Origin: Sediminibacillus albus
GTDB taxonomy: Bacteria > Bacillota > Bacilli > Bacillales > Amphibacillaceae
Length of the DNA: 64,000 bases
NCBI RefSeq assembly: GCF_900101125.1
Contig: NZ_FNFL01000004.1
Span: forward strand, 62,001-126,000
Direction: 5' to 3'
The notes below the pieces were generated by a model. It did no database searches and had not been told where the DNA came from. It saw only the letters and a list, made by a program, of their open reading frames with translations. Shown in pieces: positions 17,404-27,263 of this stretch; the stretch's first letter is position 1; the number at the start of each line of letters is the position of its first letter. The translations under genes and the position numbers were made by a program.

Positions 17404-18396
17404 GTGAGTGATAAGAATCAGATACGACAAACAACGATGGCAATCGAAGCGAAAGGACTTGTCAAAGTATTCGGGAAACACCGTGCCGTCGATGGAGTTG
17501 ATTTATCTATCCCCCAAGGCACTGTCTATGGTTTTTTAGGGCCAAACGGGGCTGGAAAAACAACGACCATTCGGATGCTCGCTACATTGCTTCAGCCAGA
17601 CGCTGGAGAGGCCCTAATATTTGGTCATGATTTAAACTCCGAAACGGAAGAAATCAAAAGCCGGATTAGTTTGACGGGGCAATATGCATCCATTGATGAA
17701 GACTTAACTGGTATAGAAAATCTCGTCCTGATTGCCAGACTGATGGGCTACCCGCGAAGACAGGCAAAAAACAGGGCGTATGAATTACTAAGCGCCTTTA
17801 ACCTGGAAGACGCGTCAAAACGACAGGTGAAAAATTATTCAGGTGGTATGCGCCGCCGGATTGATATTGCTGCCAGCATCGTGGTAACTCCTGACCTCCT
17901 ATTTCTTGATGAACCGACAACAGGATTGGACCCGCGCAGCCGCAATCAAGTGTGGGATATTATACGGACCCTGGTAAGTGCTGGTACAACGGTTTTACTT
18001 ACGACACAGTATTTAGAAGAAGCAGATCAACTTGCTGACCGGATTGCCGTCATTAACCAGGGTAAGATCATTGCGGAGGGTACCAGCAGCGAGTTAAAAT
18101 CCTCCGTCGGCACTGGTACGCTGAATGTCACGCTTGTGGACCCTCAAGAACGCGAAAAAGCCATTGATGTTCTGGCCAGTAAGCTGGCCGTTAGTATTCA
18201 CCCTGCTTCCGATCCTGCTTCACTTACTGCGCAAGTTGCTGATCCCTCTCTTGGGGCGGAGGCTCTTGGGGAATTAGCAAAAGAGAATATAGATGTAAGT
18301 ACTTTCTCTCTCGGCCAGCCTAGTCTCGATGAAGTGTTTCTGACACTGACAGGACAGCCGATGGATGAAAAAGAAGAGGAAGAGGTGAAACCATGA
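17404..18396 (+). CDS. ABC transporter ATP-binding protein, DrrA type
   Basis: A 330-residue ATPase of the daunorubicin-resistance (DrrA) family. Walker A is [10 protein letters not shown], the signature is [12 protein letters not shown] and Walker B is [13 protein letters not shown]. The C-terminal extension ends with [14 protein letters not shown], the mark of the DrrA group. It pairs with the membrane protein encoded next, whose start overlaps its stop by four bases, to form an exporter for a drug, lipid or other hydrophobic molecule. GTG 17404 follows AAAGGATGAG at the right distance; ATG 17395 lies inside that site. Confidence 0.9.
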   Translation: MSDKNQIRQTTMAIEAKGLVKVFGKHRAVDGVDLSIPQGTVYGFLGPNGAGKTTTIRMLATLLQPDAGEALIFGHDLNSETEEIKSRISLTGQYASIDEDLTGIENLVLIARLMGYPRRQAKNRAYELLSAFNLEDASKRQVKNYSGGMRRRIDIAASIVVTPDLLFLDEPTTGLDPRSRNQVWDIIRTLVSAGTTVLLTTQYLEEADQLADRIAVINQGKIIAEGTSSELKSSVGTGTLNVTLVDPQEREKAIDVLASKLAVSIHPASDPASLTAQVADPSLGAEALGELAKENIDVSTFSLGQPSLDEVFLTLTGQPMDEKEEEEVKP

Positions 18397-19232
18397 CACA
18401 ATCAGCAGAGATGCGCAAGCAAGGCAGGAATGATCAGCTGCTTGATGCGGTCGCATCAAGTAAGCGACCTAGCCCGCCTAATGCGTTCAATTCATCAGTT
18501 ACTTTTGCTTCGCGCGCCTTGCTGCGCATTAAGCATATTCCAGAGCAGTTATTCGATGTGACCGTCTTTCCTATTATTTTCTTGCTCATGTTTACTTATT
18601 TATTTGGTGGAGCAATTGCTGGCTCGACGAGTGATTATTTACAGTTTTTACTTCCGGGAATACTCGTCATGACCGTCGCTCAAATCACCATGTACACGGG
18701 AATAGACTTAAACAATGATATTAGAAAAGGTATATTTGACCGTTTCCGCACCTTGCCGATATGGCTGCCCTCTGCACTGATCGGCTCATTGCTTGTCGAC
18801 GCTGTCCGATACACCATGGCCTCATCCATCATGATTATCCTCGGGCTTATTCTCGGGTTTCGTCCGGACGGGGGTTTTATCGGTATTTTGGGATCGGTAG
18901 CTTTGCTGCTGATTTTCTGCTTTAGTTTATCTTGGGTCTGGACGACGCTCGGATTGATTATGCGTTCGGAGAAATCATTGATGATGGTGAGCATGACAGT
19001 CCTGTTTCCCCTCACGTTCGTCAGTAATGTTTTTGTTGATCCAGAGACCTTACCGTCATGGCTTCAGGGTTTCGTTGATATTAACCCTATCTCTCTGCTG
19101 GTAGCGGCAGTTAGAGGCTTGATGCATGGAGGAGTTACAGGTGCACAGGTTGGCTGGGTACTGTTAGCCTCGCTTATTTTTATTGTTATATTTGCACCTA
19201 TGACGATGTATTTATACCGCAACAAAAAATAG
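18393..19232 (+). CDS. ABC-2 type permease, DrrB type
   Basis: A 279-residue membrane protein with a hydrophilic N-terminus and about six membrane helices, matching the ABC-2/DrrB permease family (for example [19 protein letters not shown] and [20 protein letters not shown], with the typical [14 protein letters not shown] near the end). It forms the channel of the exporter with the upstream ATPase, with which it is translationally coupled. The substrate is unknown; no biosynthetic cluster is next to it, so self-protection or lipid export are both possible. Confidence 0.9.
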   Translation: MTQSAEMRKQGRNDQLLDAVASSKRPSPPNAFNSSVTFASRALLRIKHIPEQLFDVTVFPIIFLLMFTYLFGGAIAGSTSDYLQFLLPGILVMTVAQITMYTGIDLNNDIRKGIFDRFRTLPIWLPSALIGSLLVDAVRYTMASSIMIILGLILGFRPDGGFIGILGSVALLLIFCFSLSWVWTTLGLIMRSEKSLMMVSMTVLFPLTFVSNVFVDPETLPSWLQGFVDINPISLLVAAVRGLMHGGVTGAQVGWVLLASLIFIVIFAPMTMYLYRNKK

Positions 19233-19338
19233 AGGATATGTGTATTGCTGGTGCTAAGCCGGCATTGCTGATGTATTTCTTGGACATTGGCGGACCTAAC
19301 ATGCATATTACAGGGTGGTATCTTAATGACTAGTAAAC

Positions 19339-19369
19339 AAGCGCAATTCCTTGATTTGGAATTGCGCTT
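19339..19369 (+). terminator. Hairpin terminator after the DrrAB genes
   Basis: AAGCGCAATTCC and GGAATTGCGCTT form a perfect 12-bp stem with a 7-base loop. The T-run is weak. Confidence 0.6.
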
Positions 19370-19429
19370 CGCTTTAATGGGCTAAAATTCGTGCAGATGG
19401 TGAAAAAGGAGCAGAAGGTGGGAAGCACA

Positions 19430-19999
19430 ATGATAGGTAATTCAAAGGAATACCATTATGCTAATTTGTGTCATATTATAAGACCTGCAATAGAAGAAGA
19501 TGCGAAAAGCTTGTCTGTTGTAAGGTTGCAAGCAGATGGCGAAACAGAAAACTTAGATAGAGAAAAAGGCGAGGCATATATAAGTGAATCAGGCTTTAAA
19601 CAGATTATTAAAGATGATACAGTAAGTATGAACAATTTATTGTTAGTGGCAGAAGTTAACCAAACAATTGTAGGATTCTCTAGGTGTCAGGGAAACAAAT
19701 TAAAAAGGAGTTCTCACAGAGTAGATTTTGGCCTCTGTGTATTAAAGGAATATTGGGGTTATAAAATAGGGAAAAACCTTTTAAGGGAATCTATAGATTG
19801 GGCAGACTCCAATGGTATTAAAAAGATTACATTAAAGGTTTTGGAAACAAATGAGAAAGCTATTATGCTTTATAAAAAACATGGGTTTGAAGAAGAAGGG
19901 GTCTTAAAAAGAGACAAAGTTTTATCTGATGGAAATTACTATCATACTATTTTGATGGCAAGATTCAATATTGTTGAGCATGCAAATACAAAAAAGTAG
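19430..19999 (+). CDS. GNAT-family N-acetyltransferase
   Basis: A 189-residue acetyltransferase. The acetyl-CoA region is recognisable (FGLCVLKEYWGYKIGKNLL, an R/Q-x-x-G-x-G/A-like loop with YKIG), followed by the family end ETNEKAIMLYKKHGFEEEGVLK. It should transfer an acetyl group to an amine or protein N-terminus; the acceptor is unknown. The start at 19430 follows GAAGGTGGG; the frame is open further upstream. It is noticeably AT-rich compared with its neighbours and stands alone between two hairpins. Confidence 0.85.
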   Translation: MIGNSKEYHYANLCHIIRPAIEEDAKSLSVVRLQADGETENLDREKGEAYISESGFKQIIKDDTVSMNNLLLVAEVNQTIVGFSRCQGNKLKRSSHRVDFGLCVLKEYWGYKIGKNLLRESIDWADSNGIKKITLKVLETNEKAIMLYKKHGFEEEGVLKRDKVLSDGNYYHTILMARFNIVEHANTKK

Positions 20000-20028
20000 A
20001 AACTGCATAAATAGTTTCTACTTTTTTT
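19995..20028. terminator. Terminator shared by convergent genes
   Basis: AGTAGAAACT and AGTTTCTACT form a perfect stem overlapping the GNAT stop and followed by a run of seven T. It can also serve the amidohydrolase gene coming from the other side. Confidence 0.8.
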
Positions 20029-20052
20029 ATATCTAACAGGATACATACAGCA

Positions 20053-21654
20053 TTACGTTTGAAAAACGCATGCACCTCTACTCCACGTCGCTTCTACTGT
20101 AAGGTCCTTTATATCTTTTGGATCCACTAGAGCAGGATGCTCCGAAAGCAGGACAAAATTAGCTTGATAGCCTGCCTCCAATTTTCCTTTGCTTTTTTCA
20201 TTAAATTCCAATCGGGCAGGGACTTCGCTGTAAGCACGGTAGATACGATCTAAAGCTAATTTTTCTTGCGGAATCCAACCGCCGGCGGGGTTTCCTTGCG
20301 TATCTGTCCGGTTGATAGCGGCAAATATATTCATCAATGGAGCTAACGGGCCTATCGGAGAGTCAGAACTGCCTGTAAACGGAATAAGTAAGCTGTCCAC
20401 CGTATGCCAGGGGTTACAGTATTTCTCGCGGTCCCTTCCGACCCATTTCCCTGTCTGGTCATATTCCTGCATTATGAATCCTGGCTGCGTCTCCAAAAAT
20501 GGCTTTAACTTCTGCAATTTTTTTAACAGGTCAGGTGCCAGTACCTGGGCATGAATTATTCGATGGCGAAGCCTGCTGGTATCCGTTTTTTCAAGCGCGG
20601 TAATTGCCTGTTCCACTGCACGGTCGCCGATTGCATGCATGGTCACCTGCATCCCATTAATGTCTGCGGTTTCGACCATTTTGTTTAGTTCATCCTGTGT
20701 ATAAATGAGATTGCCGCTTGTATCCTGTTTATCATGATATGGCTGACGCAATGCAGCAGTATGGAGCCGTTGGGTCCCATCTAAAAAGATTTTGAAAGCG
20801 CCTATTTTTACTTGGGCGGTGCCTTCTCCAGTCCGCAGTTTATTCTCTGATAAGAACCTTTTCATATCAGCAAGCTGGTAAACGTAATGGTGAAGCTGCA
20901 CATCAATTTTTAAGCGATTGTCTTTTTCCAGGCTTGTATAAGCCTTCCATAGGCGGTGGTAATCACCTGCATAATTAAGGTCATCAGTATGAACGGAAGT
21001 AATTCCGTTCTTTATGAGATGGGGCATAGCATCATTTACTGCTTCGTATATCTCTTGTTCACTCTTTTGGCGAAAATGGAATTTAATAAAGTGAACGGCA
21101 GAATCCTTGAAACGGCCTGTCCATTCCCCATCTGGGCCTTTTTCGATAAATTGCCCGTGCCCTTTCATCAAGTCGTCTTCTTGCTGAAGTATGGATAAGG
21201 CTTTATGGTTAACTATACATTCATGACCGTCATCGTGCAGGATAAAAACTGATTTATTATATTCGAGTTCATCCAAATCATCTGCTGTCAGCAAGTGGTC
21301 CAAATCCGAGAGCTGGCTGTCGATTAACCCTCTTCCGATTACCCAGTCGTTCTCTTCCATTTCTTTTTCCAAAAAGTTGTTGTGAATGAGATTTTTCATT
21401 TGTTCCCAGGAGGTAACTTCCCTAAGATCGAGCTCTTTTTCCATGAGTCCGTAACGCAAAAGATGTAAATGAGAATCAACAAAAGAGGGAGCTGCAACTT
21501 TTTGCTTACCATCAATTATATGATTCCCTTTCTGTTTAGATAATCCTGGACGAATTGCTTTTATGGTTTCACCCTCTATTTCCATATGGTGTAAGCTGTT
21601 TCGGCCGTCATCCTTGTCAGGTCTATACAAGCGAATATTATTAATTATTTTCAT
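20053..21654 (-). CDS. YtcJ-like metal-dependent amidohydrolase
   Basis: A 533-residue amidohydrolase of the YtcJ/NfdA group. The first metal motif DSHLHLLRYG lies near residue 60, MHAIGDRAVEQAI and HRIIHAQVLAPDLL carry the later His ligands, and FTGSSDSPIGPLAPLMNIFAAINR holds the catalytic Asp region. Family members hydrolyse N-formyl or related amides; the substrate here is unknown. Cytoplasmic, no signal peptide. ATG 21654 follows TTTAGGAGTG. Transcribed alone and divergent from the alaRT pair. Confidence 0.88.
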   Translation of the reverse strand: MKIINNIRLYRPDKDDGRNSLHHMEIEGETIKAIRPGLSKQKGNHIIDGKQKVAAPSFVDSHLHLLRYGLMEKELDLREVTSWEQMKNLIHNNFLEKEMEENDWVIGRGLIDSQLSDLDHLLTADDLDELEYNKSVFILHDDGHECIVNHKALSILQQEDDLMKGHGQFIEKGPDGEWTGRFKDSAVHFIKFHFRQKSEQEIYEAVNDAMPHLIKNGITSVHTDDLNYAGDYHRLWKAYTSLEKDNRLKIDVQLHHYVYQLADMKRFLSENKLRTGEGTAQVKIGAFKIFLDGTQRLHTAALRQPYHDKQDTSGNLIYTQDELNKMVETADINGMQVTMHAIGDRAVEQAITALEKTDTSRLRHRIIHAQVLAPDLLKKLQKLKPFLETQPGFIMQEYDQTGKWVGRDREKYCNPWHTVDSLLIPFTGSSDSPIGPLAPLMNIFAAINRTDTQGNPAGGWIPQEKLALDRIYRAYSEVPARLEFNEKSKGKLEAGYQANFVLLSEHPALVDPKDIKDLTVEATWSRGACVFQT

Positions 21655-21981
21655 AAAAACACTCCTAAATAAACTCTTTCAGATATATACCCATCATTCT
21701 TCTCGGCTAACAGTTTCCAGAAAGAAAAAGGCTGTGAAGGTCTGTTAAAATTACAGCTATTTCCGAGCTGTTTATGTTATAATTTAGCTTACTTATTTTC
21801 AAAAGATTTCGCATATAAACAGGGATTATTTGATTTTACAGAGAGTTTATAAGCTGTTTGACTTTTAATGGACAAAAAGATAGGGTAACGAAAACTATAC
21901 TTGAAAAACGTGTAAATGATGCCCTTGCCCTTAAGTATTACAGCTTGGCATCATGGATAACAGAATTGGGGGAAAGCATCA
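21655..21981. other. Intergenic region upstream of alaR
   Basis: A 327-base AT-rich gap between divergent genes. A possible promoter for alaR is TTGACT (21858-21863), 17 bases, TAGGGT. The -10 is poor. No riboswitch or T-box pattern was seen. Confidence 0.4.
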
Positions 21982-22476
21982 ATGAATGAAAAGGAAATGG
22001 AGATATTGGGGATTTTGGAGGAAAATGCAAGAGCTTCTATTTCAACGATCGCTGATATGGTGGAACTGGAGGAACAGGAAGTAAGCGATATAATTAAATT
22101 CTTAGAAGATAAGAATATTATTCTCAATTACCAGGCGGTAATCAATTGGGATCATACTCCCGTTAATAATGGAGTGACTGCTATGATTGATGTGAAAGTC
22201 GCTCCAAAGCGTGAAATTGGATTTGACGGCGTGGCAGAGCGGATATACCGTTTTCCGGAAGTAAAAGCCGTTTATCTTATGTCCGGAGCCTACGATCTGT
22301 CAGTACAAATTGAAGGGAAGACAATGAAAGAGGTAGCCTTCTTTGTATCCAAGAAGCTATCTACTCTGGATTCTGTCCTATCTACTACCACTCATTTCTT
22401 ACTGAAAAAGTATAAACATGATGGAGTGATATTTGAACCAGAACAAAAAGATAAACGAGCTGTGGTATCACCATGA
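21982..22476 (+). CDS. alaR: Lrp/AsnC-family regulator AlaR
   Basis: A 164-residue Lrp/AsnC regulator. The N-terminal winged helix reads MEILGILEENARASISTIADMVE, and the C-terminal RAM domain includes VKAVYLMSGAYDLSVQIEG, where the amino acid ligand binds. In B. subtilis the homologous yugG (alaR) sits before yugH (alaT) and controls alanine aminotransferase. The same order and a four-base overlap with the next gene are found here, so it is named by similarity and context. GGGGGAAAGCATCA precedes the ATG. Confidence 0.85.
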   Translation: MNEKEMEILGILEENARASISTIADMVELEEQEVSDIIKFLEDKNIILNYQAVINWDHTPVNNGVTAMIDVKVAPKREIGFDGVAERIYRFPEVKAVYLMSGAYDLSVQIEGKTMKEVAFFVSKKLSTLDSVLSTTTHFLLKKYKHDGVIFEPEQKDKRAVVSP

Positions 22477-23651
22477 AGCAGCTTTCCAAAAAAGGTTATC
22501 TTTCCGAGACAGCCAGAAACATTAAACCTTCCGGCATCCGAAAATTTTTTGACCTCGCCAACGAAATGGATGATGTGATTTCACTTGGTGTAGGAGAGCC
22601 TGACTTTGTAACGAGTTGGAATGTTTGCGAGGCAGCATATGCAGCGATGGAAAGCGGGTACACGGCTTACTCAGCCAATGCAGGCTTACTAGAGTTAAGG
22701 CAGGCTATCTCTAAGTACTTAGATTCACAGTTCCATGTCAACTATCAAGCCGATAAAGAAATTATAGTTACAACCGGTGCAAGCCAGGCAATTGATATTG
22801 CATTCCGGGCGTTGATAGACCCTGGAGATGAAGTGTTAATTGCTGAGCCGGGATTTGTTGCCTATGCACCAATTGTTCAGCTGGCAGGAGGTGTTCCTGT
22901 TCCGATAGAAACTACTGCGGAGAATGAATTCAAACTGACGGCTGACCAATTAGAAAAACGTATTAACGAAAAAACAAAAATTGTTTTACTTTGTTTTCCT
23001 AACAATCCAACTGGAGCGACTCTGGAACAAGAGGAACTCAAACAGCTCGCAAGGGTGATCTGCCGGCATGATTTGTTAGTGCTGTCTGATGAGATATATG
23101 CAGAGTTGAGTTATGACCGGCCTCATTATAGTATTGCCAGGCTGCCAGAGATGAGGGAAAGAACAATAATTATTTCCGGATTTTCCAAGGCATTTGCCAT
23201 GACGGGCTGGCGTCTTGGTTATTTAGCTGGGCCTGAACAATTTTTGCAGGCGATGTTGAAAATTCACCAATATACGATGATGTGTGCTCCGACAATCGCA
23301 CAGCATGGGGCGCTGGAGGCTTTGGTAAATGGCCGGGAGGATGTAGAAAGAATGGTGGCCAGTTATCGTCAGCGGAGAAACTATTTTGTTAAGGCCAGTA
23401 ACCAAATTGGCCTTCCATGCCATCGTCCAGGAGGAGCCTTCTATGCCTTTCCATCTATTCGCAAAACCGGTTTGTCTTCTGAACAATTTGCAGAACAGTT
23501 ATTAAAAGAAGAGAAGGTAGCCGTTGTCCCAGGTGCGGTGTTTGGCGAAGGCGGTGAAGGGCATATCCGCTGTTCTTATGCAGCTTCCATGGAAAATTTG
23601 CAAATAGCAATTGAGCGTATCGGAAGGTTTGTCCAAAAAAGAATATTATAG
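22473..23651 (+). CDS. alaT: PLP-dependent aminotransferase, alanine aminotransferase AlaT
   Basis: A 392-residue class I/II aminotransferase. Substrate and PLP regions are intact: LGVGEPDF, YTAYSANAGLLELRQAI, CFPNNPTGATL, SDEIYAELSYD and the Schiff-base lysine Lys239 in SGFSKAFAMTGWRLGYL. It should interconvert alanine and 2-oxoglutarate with pyruvate and glutamate, as in B. subtilis YugH (AlaT). It is coupled to the alaR gene by an ATGA overlap. Related class I enzymes such as PatA have similar motifs, so the exact amino acid is inferred from the alaR context. Confidence 0.85.
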   Translation: MKQLSKKGYLSETARNIKPSGIRKFFDLANEMDDVISLGVGEPDFVTSWNVCEAAYAAMESGYTAYSANAGLLELRQAISKYLDSQFHVNYQADKEIIVTTGASQAIDIAFRALIDPGDEVLIAEPGFVAYAPIVQLAGGVPVPIETTAENEFKLTADQLEKRINEKTKIVLLCFPNNPTGATLEQEELKQLARVICRHDLLVLSDEIYAELSYDRPHYSIARLPEMRERTIIISGFSKAFAMTGWRLGYLAGPEQFLQAMLKIHQYTMMCAPTIAQHGALEALVNGREDVERMVASYRQRRNYFVKASNQIGLPCHRPGGAFYAFPSIRKTGLSSEQFAEQLLKEEKVAVVPGAVFGEGGEGHIRCSYAASMENLQIAIERIGRFVQKRIL

Positions 23652-23653
23652 TT

Positions 23654-23692
23654 AAAAGGCCTTTACAGCAAGTCTTACGTAAAGGCTTTTTT
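23654..23692 (+). terminator. Rho-independent terminator of alaRT
   Basis: GCCTTTAC pairs with GTAAAGGC and is followed by TTTTTT. Confidence 0.8.
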
Positions 23693-23716
23693 GTATTTGG
23701 CGCAAAAAAGAGTTTG

Positions 23717-23764
23717 AGTAAACAAAACATTTAGTGTAAAATTACACTAAATGTTTTGTTTACT
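23717..23764. promoter_or_regulatory. Perfect 23-bp palindrome upstream of the large membrane protein
   Basis: The arm AGTAAACAAAACATTTAGTG plus TAA (23717-23739) is matched without error by its complement at 23742-23764, with only two bases between. It lies 25 to 67 bases before the likely GTG start and just after a terminator. It could be an operator for a dimeric repressor or a cruciform/RNA hairpin in the leader. The regulator is not identified. Confidence 0.75.
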
Positions 23765-23783
23765 GGCTGAGAGGGGTGGAAGC

Positions 23784-26700
23784 GTGGAAGGACCGTCACG
23801 TAAACAGCGGGAAGCTATCGTCAAAGAAGAAATGGTGAAGATGAGAAAAGAGGGATGGATGAGTGCTGAGCATTACCAAGTCTTTCTTGATGCGTATAAT
23901 GGGTATCTGGATAATGGAAATGAGCAACGAACAGATTCGTTAAGTACGAACCAGTCGCCGAAACAAAAGCGTCCTGCGAAGGACAAAGTACCGAAGCAGA
24001 AAAAGCGATTGACAGCAGAACAAATCAGGGAGCGCAATATTACATGGTCTTTAATATTAGGGGTTATTTTTCTTTTAATCGGCGGCCTTGTAGTAGCAAC
24101 TAGTACTTGGGATCAGCTGGGGGCAGTTATGAAAGTGTTTTCAATCCTTTTTGTCTCCGTCTTTTTCCTGGCATTGAGCGGGATATCAAGCCGATTGTTA
24201 AGGATTGAAAAGACTGCGTTTGCCTTTTTAGTCCTTGGTGGATTACTGATTCCAATCGCAGTGATAGCGATTGGCTATTTTGAACTTTTGGGAAGTTATC
24301 TTTCCTTGACGGGAGAAGGAAGATATTTATTAGGGTTGCTGGGAGCCGTTTTACCGCTTCCCTTATATATTAGAAACGCTGCCAGGCATCATTCACGTTT
24401 GTTTGTATGGATTTCCTATCTGTTTTTGTCCTGTGCGGTTGGATTTGCATTGGCCGCGCTTCCGCTTTCTATAGATATGTTTTATTTTTTGATGATGGTA
24501 TTTAATGGAGTATTACTAATGGTTTATCATCATTTCCATGCAAACAGTAAAATCGCTATTTTTGTAAAAGAACTTCCTGCCTATACCCAATTGAATCTTG
24601 TTATTTCTACATTACTAATGATGTTCCTGTTTAATCAGGAGCTATTTTACAGTTTTAATCTGCTAGTAACAGCTTCCTTATATATGTCTATGGTATTTGT
24701 ATATAAGAAGAAGGAGTACCAATTTGTATTTTCTGCACTTTTTGTTTATGGCATCTATCAGTTGGTTGAACATTCAGCGCTGCAAACTGTCGACTGGCTC
24801 ATCTATGCGTTAGCAGGAGCGGTTTATCTCGGCTTTTCCTACGCAGCGAAAAGCGATCATTTCATTTCAAAGGCATTTCAATACACTAGTGGTTTCATTT
24901 CATTTTTGGCTTTTATTTATATTAGCTGGCAGGGGCTCTTGTTAAAGGATGGCGAAGCATCGTTCGTTTTACTGCTTGCCTATTTAGTGATAGCAGCTAC
25001 ATATACCTATTTGGCATATGTGGTGAATTATATGGTCTTCCGCTGGCTGGCGCCCTTTTTTCTGCTGATTACCGGTTACCAGTCCTGGTCAGTATTTGAC
25101 ACGACGTTTCAATGGGGCAACCCGGAGATATTCATTTTTTTCTATGGTATGCTGCTATTTTTGCTGATCGGATTGTATAATAAAAATATTTACCTTCATC
25201 CAATAAAAGCAAGTAGTTTTTATCTAGGCATCACTGCGATGATTTTAGCAACCGCTTATCCCTTTTTATTTGAAGAATTTTTAAAAACAGCATTCCTGCT
25301 GGCGATGCTTGGGATTGTTGCTGTATTAGTGAGCAAAGCAGATTTGCCAAAGAAAATTATCAATCTGGCAGTTGGGGCACATGCAGGAAGTTGGCTGCTT
25401 GCTTTACTAGTTTTATACCCGCAAATGGTCAGAGAGCTGCAGGCATATAGTGATTTCTTTAACCGGCCATTCCACTTTGCTGCTGCTGGGCTGTTAATGC
25501 TGGCGGTTAGTGTTGGCTGGCAAACCTTCTACGAAGGACGATTAGGCCGTTCCACCTTTTATGCGGGTCAGGGCGCATATTTATTTGGAGTAATTTTATT
25601 GTTGGATATGAGTATAACCGTTGATGTTAATATTGTCCGGCCTGCTATTTTGTTTATCGGTATTGCGGTGTTTGTATGGCTGGCTCGACGTATGTCTCTT
25701 AAACCTATCTGGCTGCTTGTTGCGCTTGCTGCTCTGGCGTTTTACATGTCGTTATTAAGCCCGCTCTCCTTTGAAACCTTTGGCTCAGCAATTATTTATA
25801 TGATATTTGGGCCGATTGTACTTTTAGTGGTCTATCATGTGGTTGGTCAAAAAATTAAAGAGCTGAAGCCGTACTTTTTCTGGGTGGCACATAGTTCCCA
25901 ATTATGTATATTAGGCTTGATGTTGGTAGATCAGATGTACCGGCCAAGTGTTAGCCCGGTTCTTCTATTCCTAATATTAGGCACCTATGTATATAGTATG
26001 CTGGTGAAGCCTGCCGAATGGCAGAGAAAGCTATTTCTGTATGGTGCGCTGACGATGATTCCGGTTATTCTGAGTACTGTTTGCTCGTATTATGGCTGGT
26101 TCGAAACCATCCCTGATGTTTACCATTGGGCGGTCTCGAGTATCATCATCGGTTTCATTTGGCTGCTGGTCAGTCCTGACTGGAAAGCACGCCTTGAATG
26201 GTATCTCATTCCTTTTTCTAATATTGGACTCTATTACTTGCTGACAAATCGGGGAACAGAATCAGTCAGCGAGATAGTTTTATTCCTGTTATATGTTGTT
26301 TTTAACTTGTTCTTTTGGCACAGAAGAGAATGGTCTCTGGGGGTTGTCATCCCATTAGCTGCGACATTCTTAATGTGGGAGCAGGAACGCTATTTATTAG
26401 ATGATTATCAATTGCTCCTTATGTCACTGGCCAGTTTTCTTATATTGTCTGCAGCGGGAAGAATGCTCTTCAAGCGTTTCTACCACTTGGATGCGAACCC
26501 ATATTATGTGGACTGGTACAGCATCTTAGGAATGTTATACCTGGGATATGCTGCTACTTTTATTAGCTGGTATGACAGCGTTTGGATTAAAATTATTCCA
26601 GTATTGCTGCTGGCTTGCTGGTTATTTGCCCAGGAGAAAAGGTTCACTCGCATACTTACCCAAAGAATTGTACGCACTTTATCTCTTATTAGTCTTTTAC

Positions 26701-27209
26701 CGGCGTATTATTTACTAGTGGATGCTTATGAAAATTCCATTCCAGAAATTATTTCCGGTGAGATAACGATATTTCCATTTTTATTGATAGCCATCTATTT
26801 AAGTTTGACGATTTGGCGCAGCTATAAGCATATAATGAACCAAGTCCAATTGGCCGTTTTATTATTCGTTACTGCTTATTTAGTTATTGACGCCATCCAA
26901 AGCGGAACCATTTGGGATGCGTTAATAATCGGCAGCCTGTCTTTGTTATCGATGCTTGCCGGCATGCAGCTGCGGATGAAATCCTATTTTTTAGTAGGGG
27001 TTGGCACATTGCTTTTTAATGTGATTTATCAAACGAAACCTTACTGGGGAAATATGCCTTGGTGGGGGTACTTGCTTGTTGCAGGCTTCACCCTAATCAG
27101 CGTTGCAAGCTATAATGAATGGCAGAAACAACGGAAGAAGGAAGGCAAACAAGGGAAATTAGAGCAAAAGCTAAAGAAAATTTATTCCACATTGAAAGAT
27201 TGGAATTAA
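23784..27209 (+). CDS. Very large polytopic membrane protein of unknown function
   Basis: A 1141-residue protein. The first 90 residues are hydrophilic and charged (EGPSRKQREAIVKEEMVKMR, then a Lys-rich stretch), and the remaining 1050 are almost entirely membrane helices, by eye more than 30. The junction RERNITWSLILGVIFLLIGG resembles the DUF2157/SCO7613-C-terminal type of membrane protein; no catalytic motif is recognised. GTG 23784 follows GAGAGGGGTGGAAGC; the ATG at 23751 lies inside the palindrome and lacks a ribosome site. It is transcribed alone. Function unknown. Confidence 0.8.
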   Translation: MEGPSRKQREAIVKEEMVKMRKEGWMSAEHYQVFLDAYNGYLDNGNEQRTDSLSTNQSPKQKRPAKDKVPKQKKRLTAEQIRERNITWSLILGVIFLLIGGLVVATSTWDQLGAVMKVFSILFVSVFFLALSGISSRLLRIEKTAFAFLVLGGLLIPIAVIAIGYFELLGSYLSLTGEGRYLLGLLGAVLPLPLYIRNAARHHSRLFVWISYLFLSCAVGFALAALPLSIDMFYFLMMVFNGVLLMVYHHFHANSKIAIFVKELPAYTQLNLVISTLLMMFLFNQELFYSFNLLVTASLYMSMVFVYKKKEYQFVFSALFVYGIYQLVEHSALQTVDWLIYALAGAVYLGFSYAAKSDHFISKAFQYTSGFISFLAFIYISWQGLLLKDGEASFVLLLAYLVIAATYTYLAYVVNYMVFRWLAPFFLLITGYQSWSVFDTTFQWGNPEIFIFFYGMLLFLLIGLYNKNIYLHPIKASSFYLGITAMILATAYPFLFEEFLKTAFLLAMLGIVAVLVSKADLPKKIINLAVGAHAGSWLLALLVLYPQMVRELQAYSDFFNRPFHFAAAGLLMLAVSVGWQTFYEGRLGRSTFYAGQGAYLFGVILLLDMSITVDVNIVRPAILFIGIAVFVWLARRMSLKPIWLLVALAALAFYMSLLSPLSFETFGSAIIYMIFGPIVLLVVYHVVGQKIKELKPYFFWVAHSSQLCILGLMLVDQMYRPSVSPVLLFLILGTYVYSMLVKPAEWQRKLFLYGALTMIPVILSTVCSYYGWFETIPDVYHWAVSSIIIGFIWLLVSPDWKARLEWYLIPFSNIGLYYLLTNRGTESVSEIVLFLLYVVFNLFFWHRREWSLGVVIPLAATFLMWEQERYLLDDYQLLLMSLASFLILSAAGRMLFKRFYHLDANPYYVDWYSILGMLYLGYAATFISWYDSVWIKIIPVLLLACWLFAQEKRFTRILTQRIVRTLSLISLLPAYYLLVDAYENSIPEIISGEITIFPFLLIAIYLSLTIWRSYKHIMNQVQLAVLLFVTAYLVIDAIQSGTIWDALIIGSLSLLSMLAGMQLRMKSYFLVGVGTLLFNVIYQTKPYWGNMPWWGYLLVAGFTLISVASYNEWQKQRKKEGKQGKLEQKLKKIYSTLKDWN

Positions 27210-27210
27210 A

Positions 27211-27247
27211 AGCCTGCAGGGAATATTTCTTCCCTGCAGGCTGTTTT
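27211..27247. terminator. Bidirectional terminator
   Basis: AGCCTGCAGGGAA and TTCCCTGCAGGCT form a perfect 13-bp stem followed by TTTT, between the convergent membrane protein and DadA-like genes. Confidence 0.85.
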
Positions 27248-27263
27248 ATCAATTGGTTTTCCG

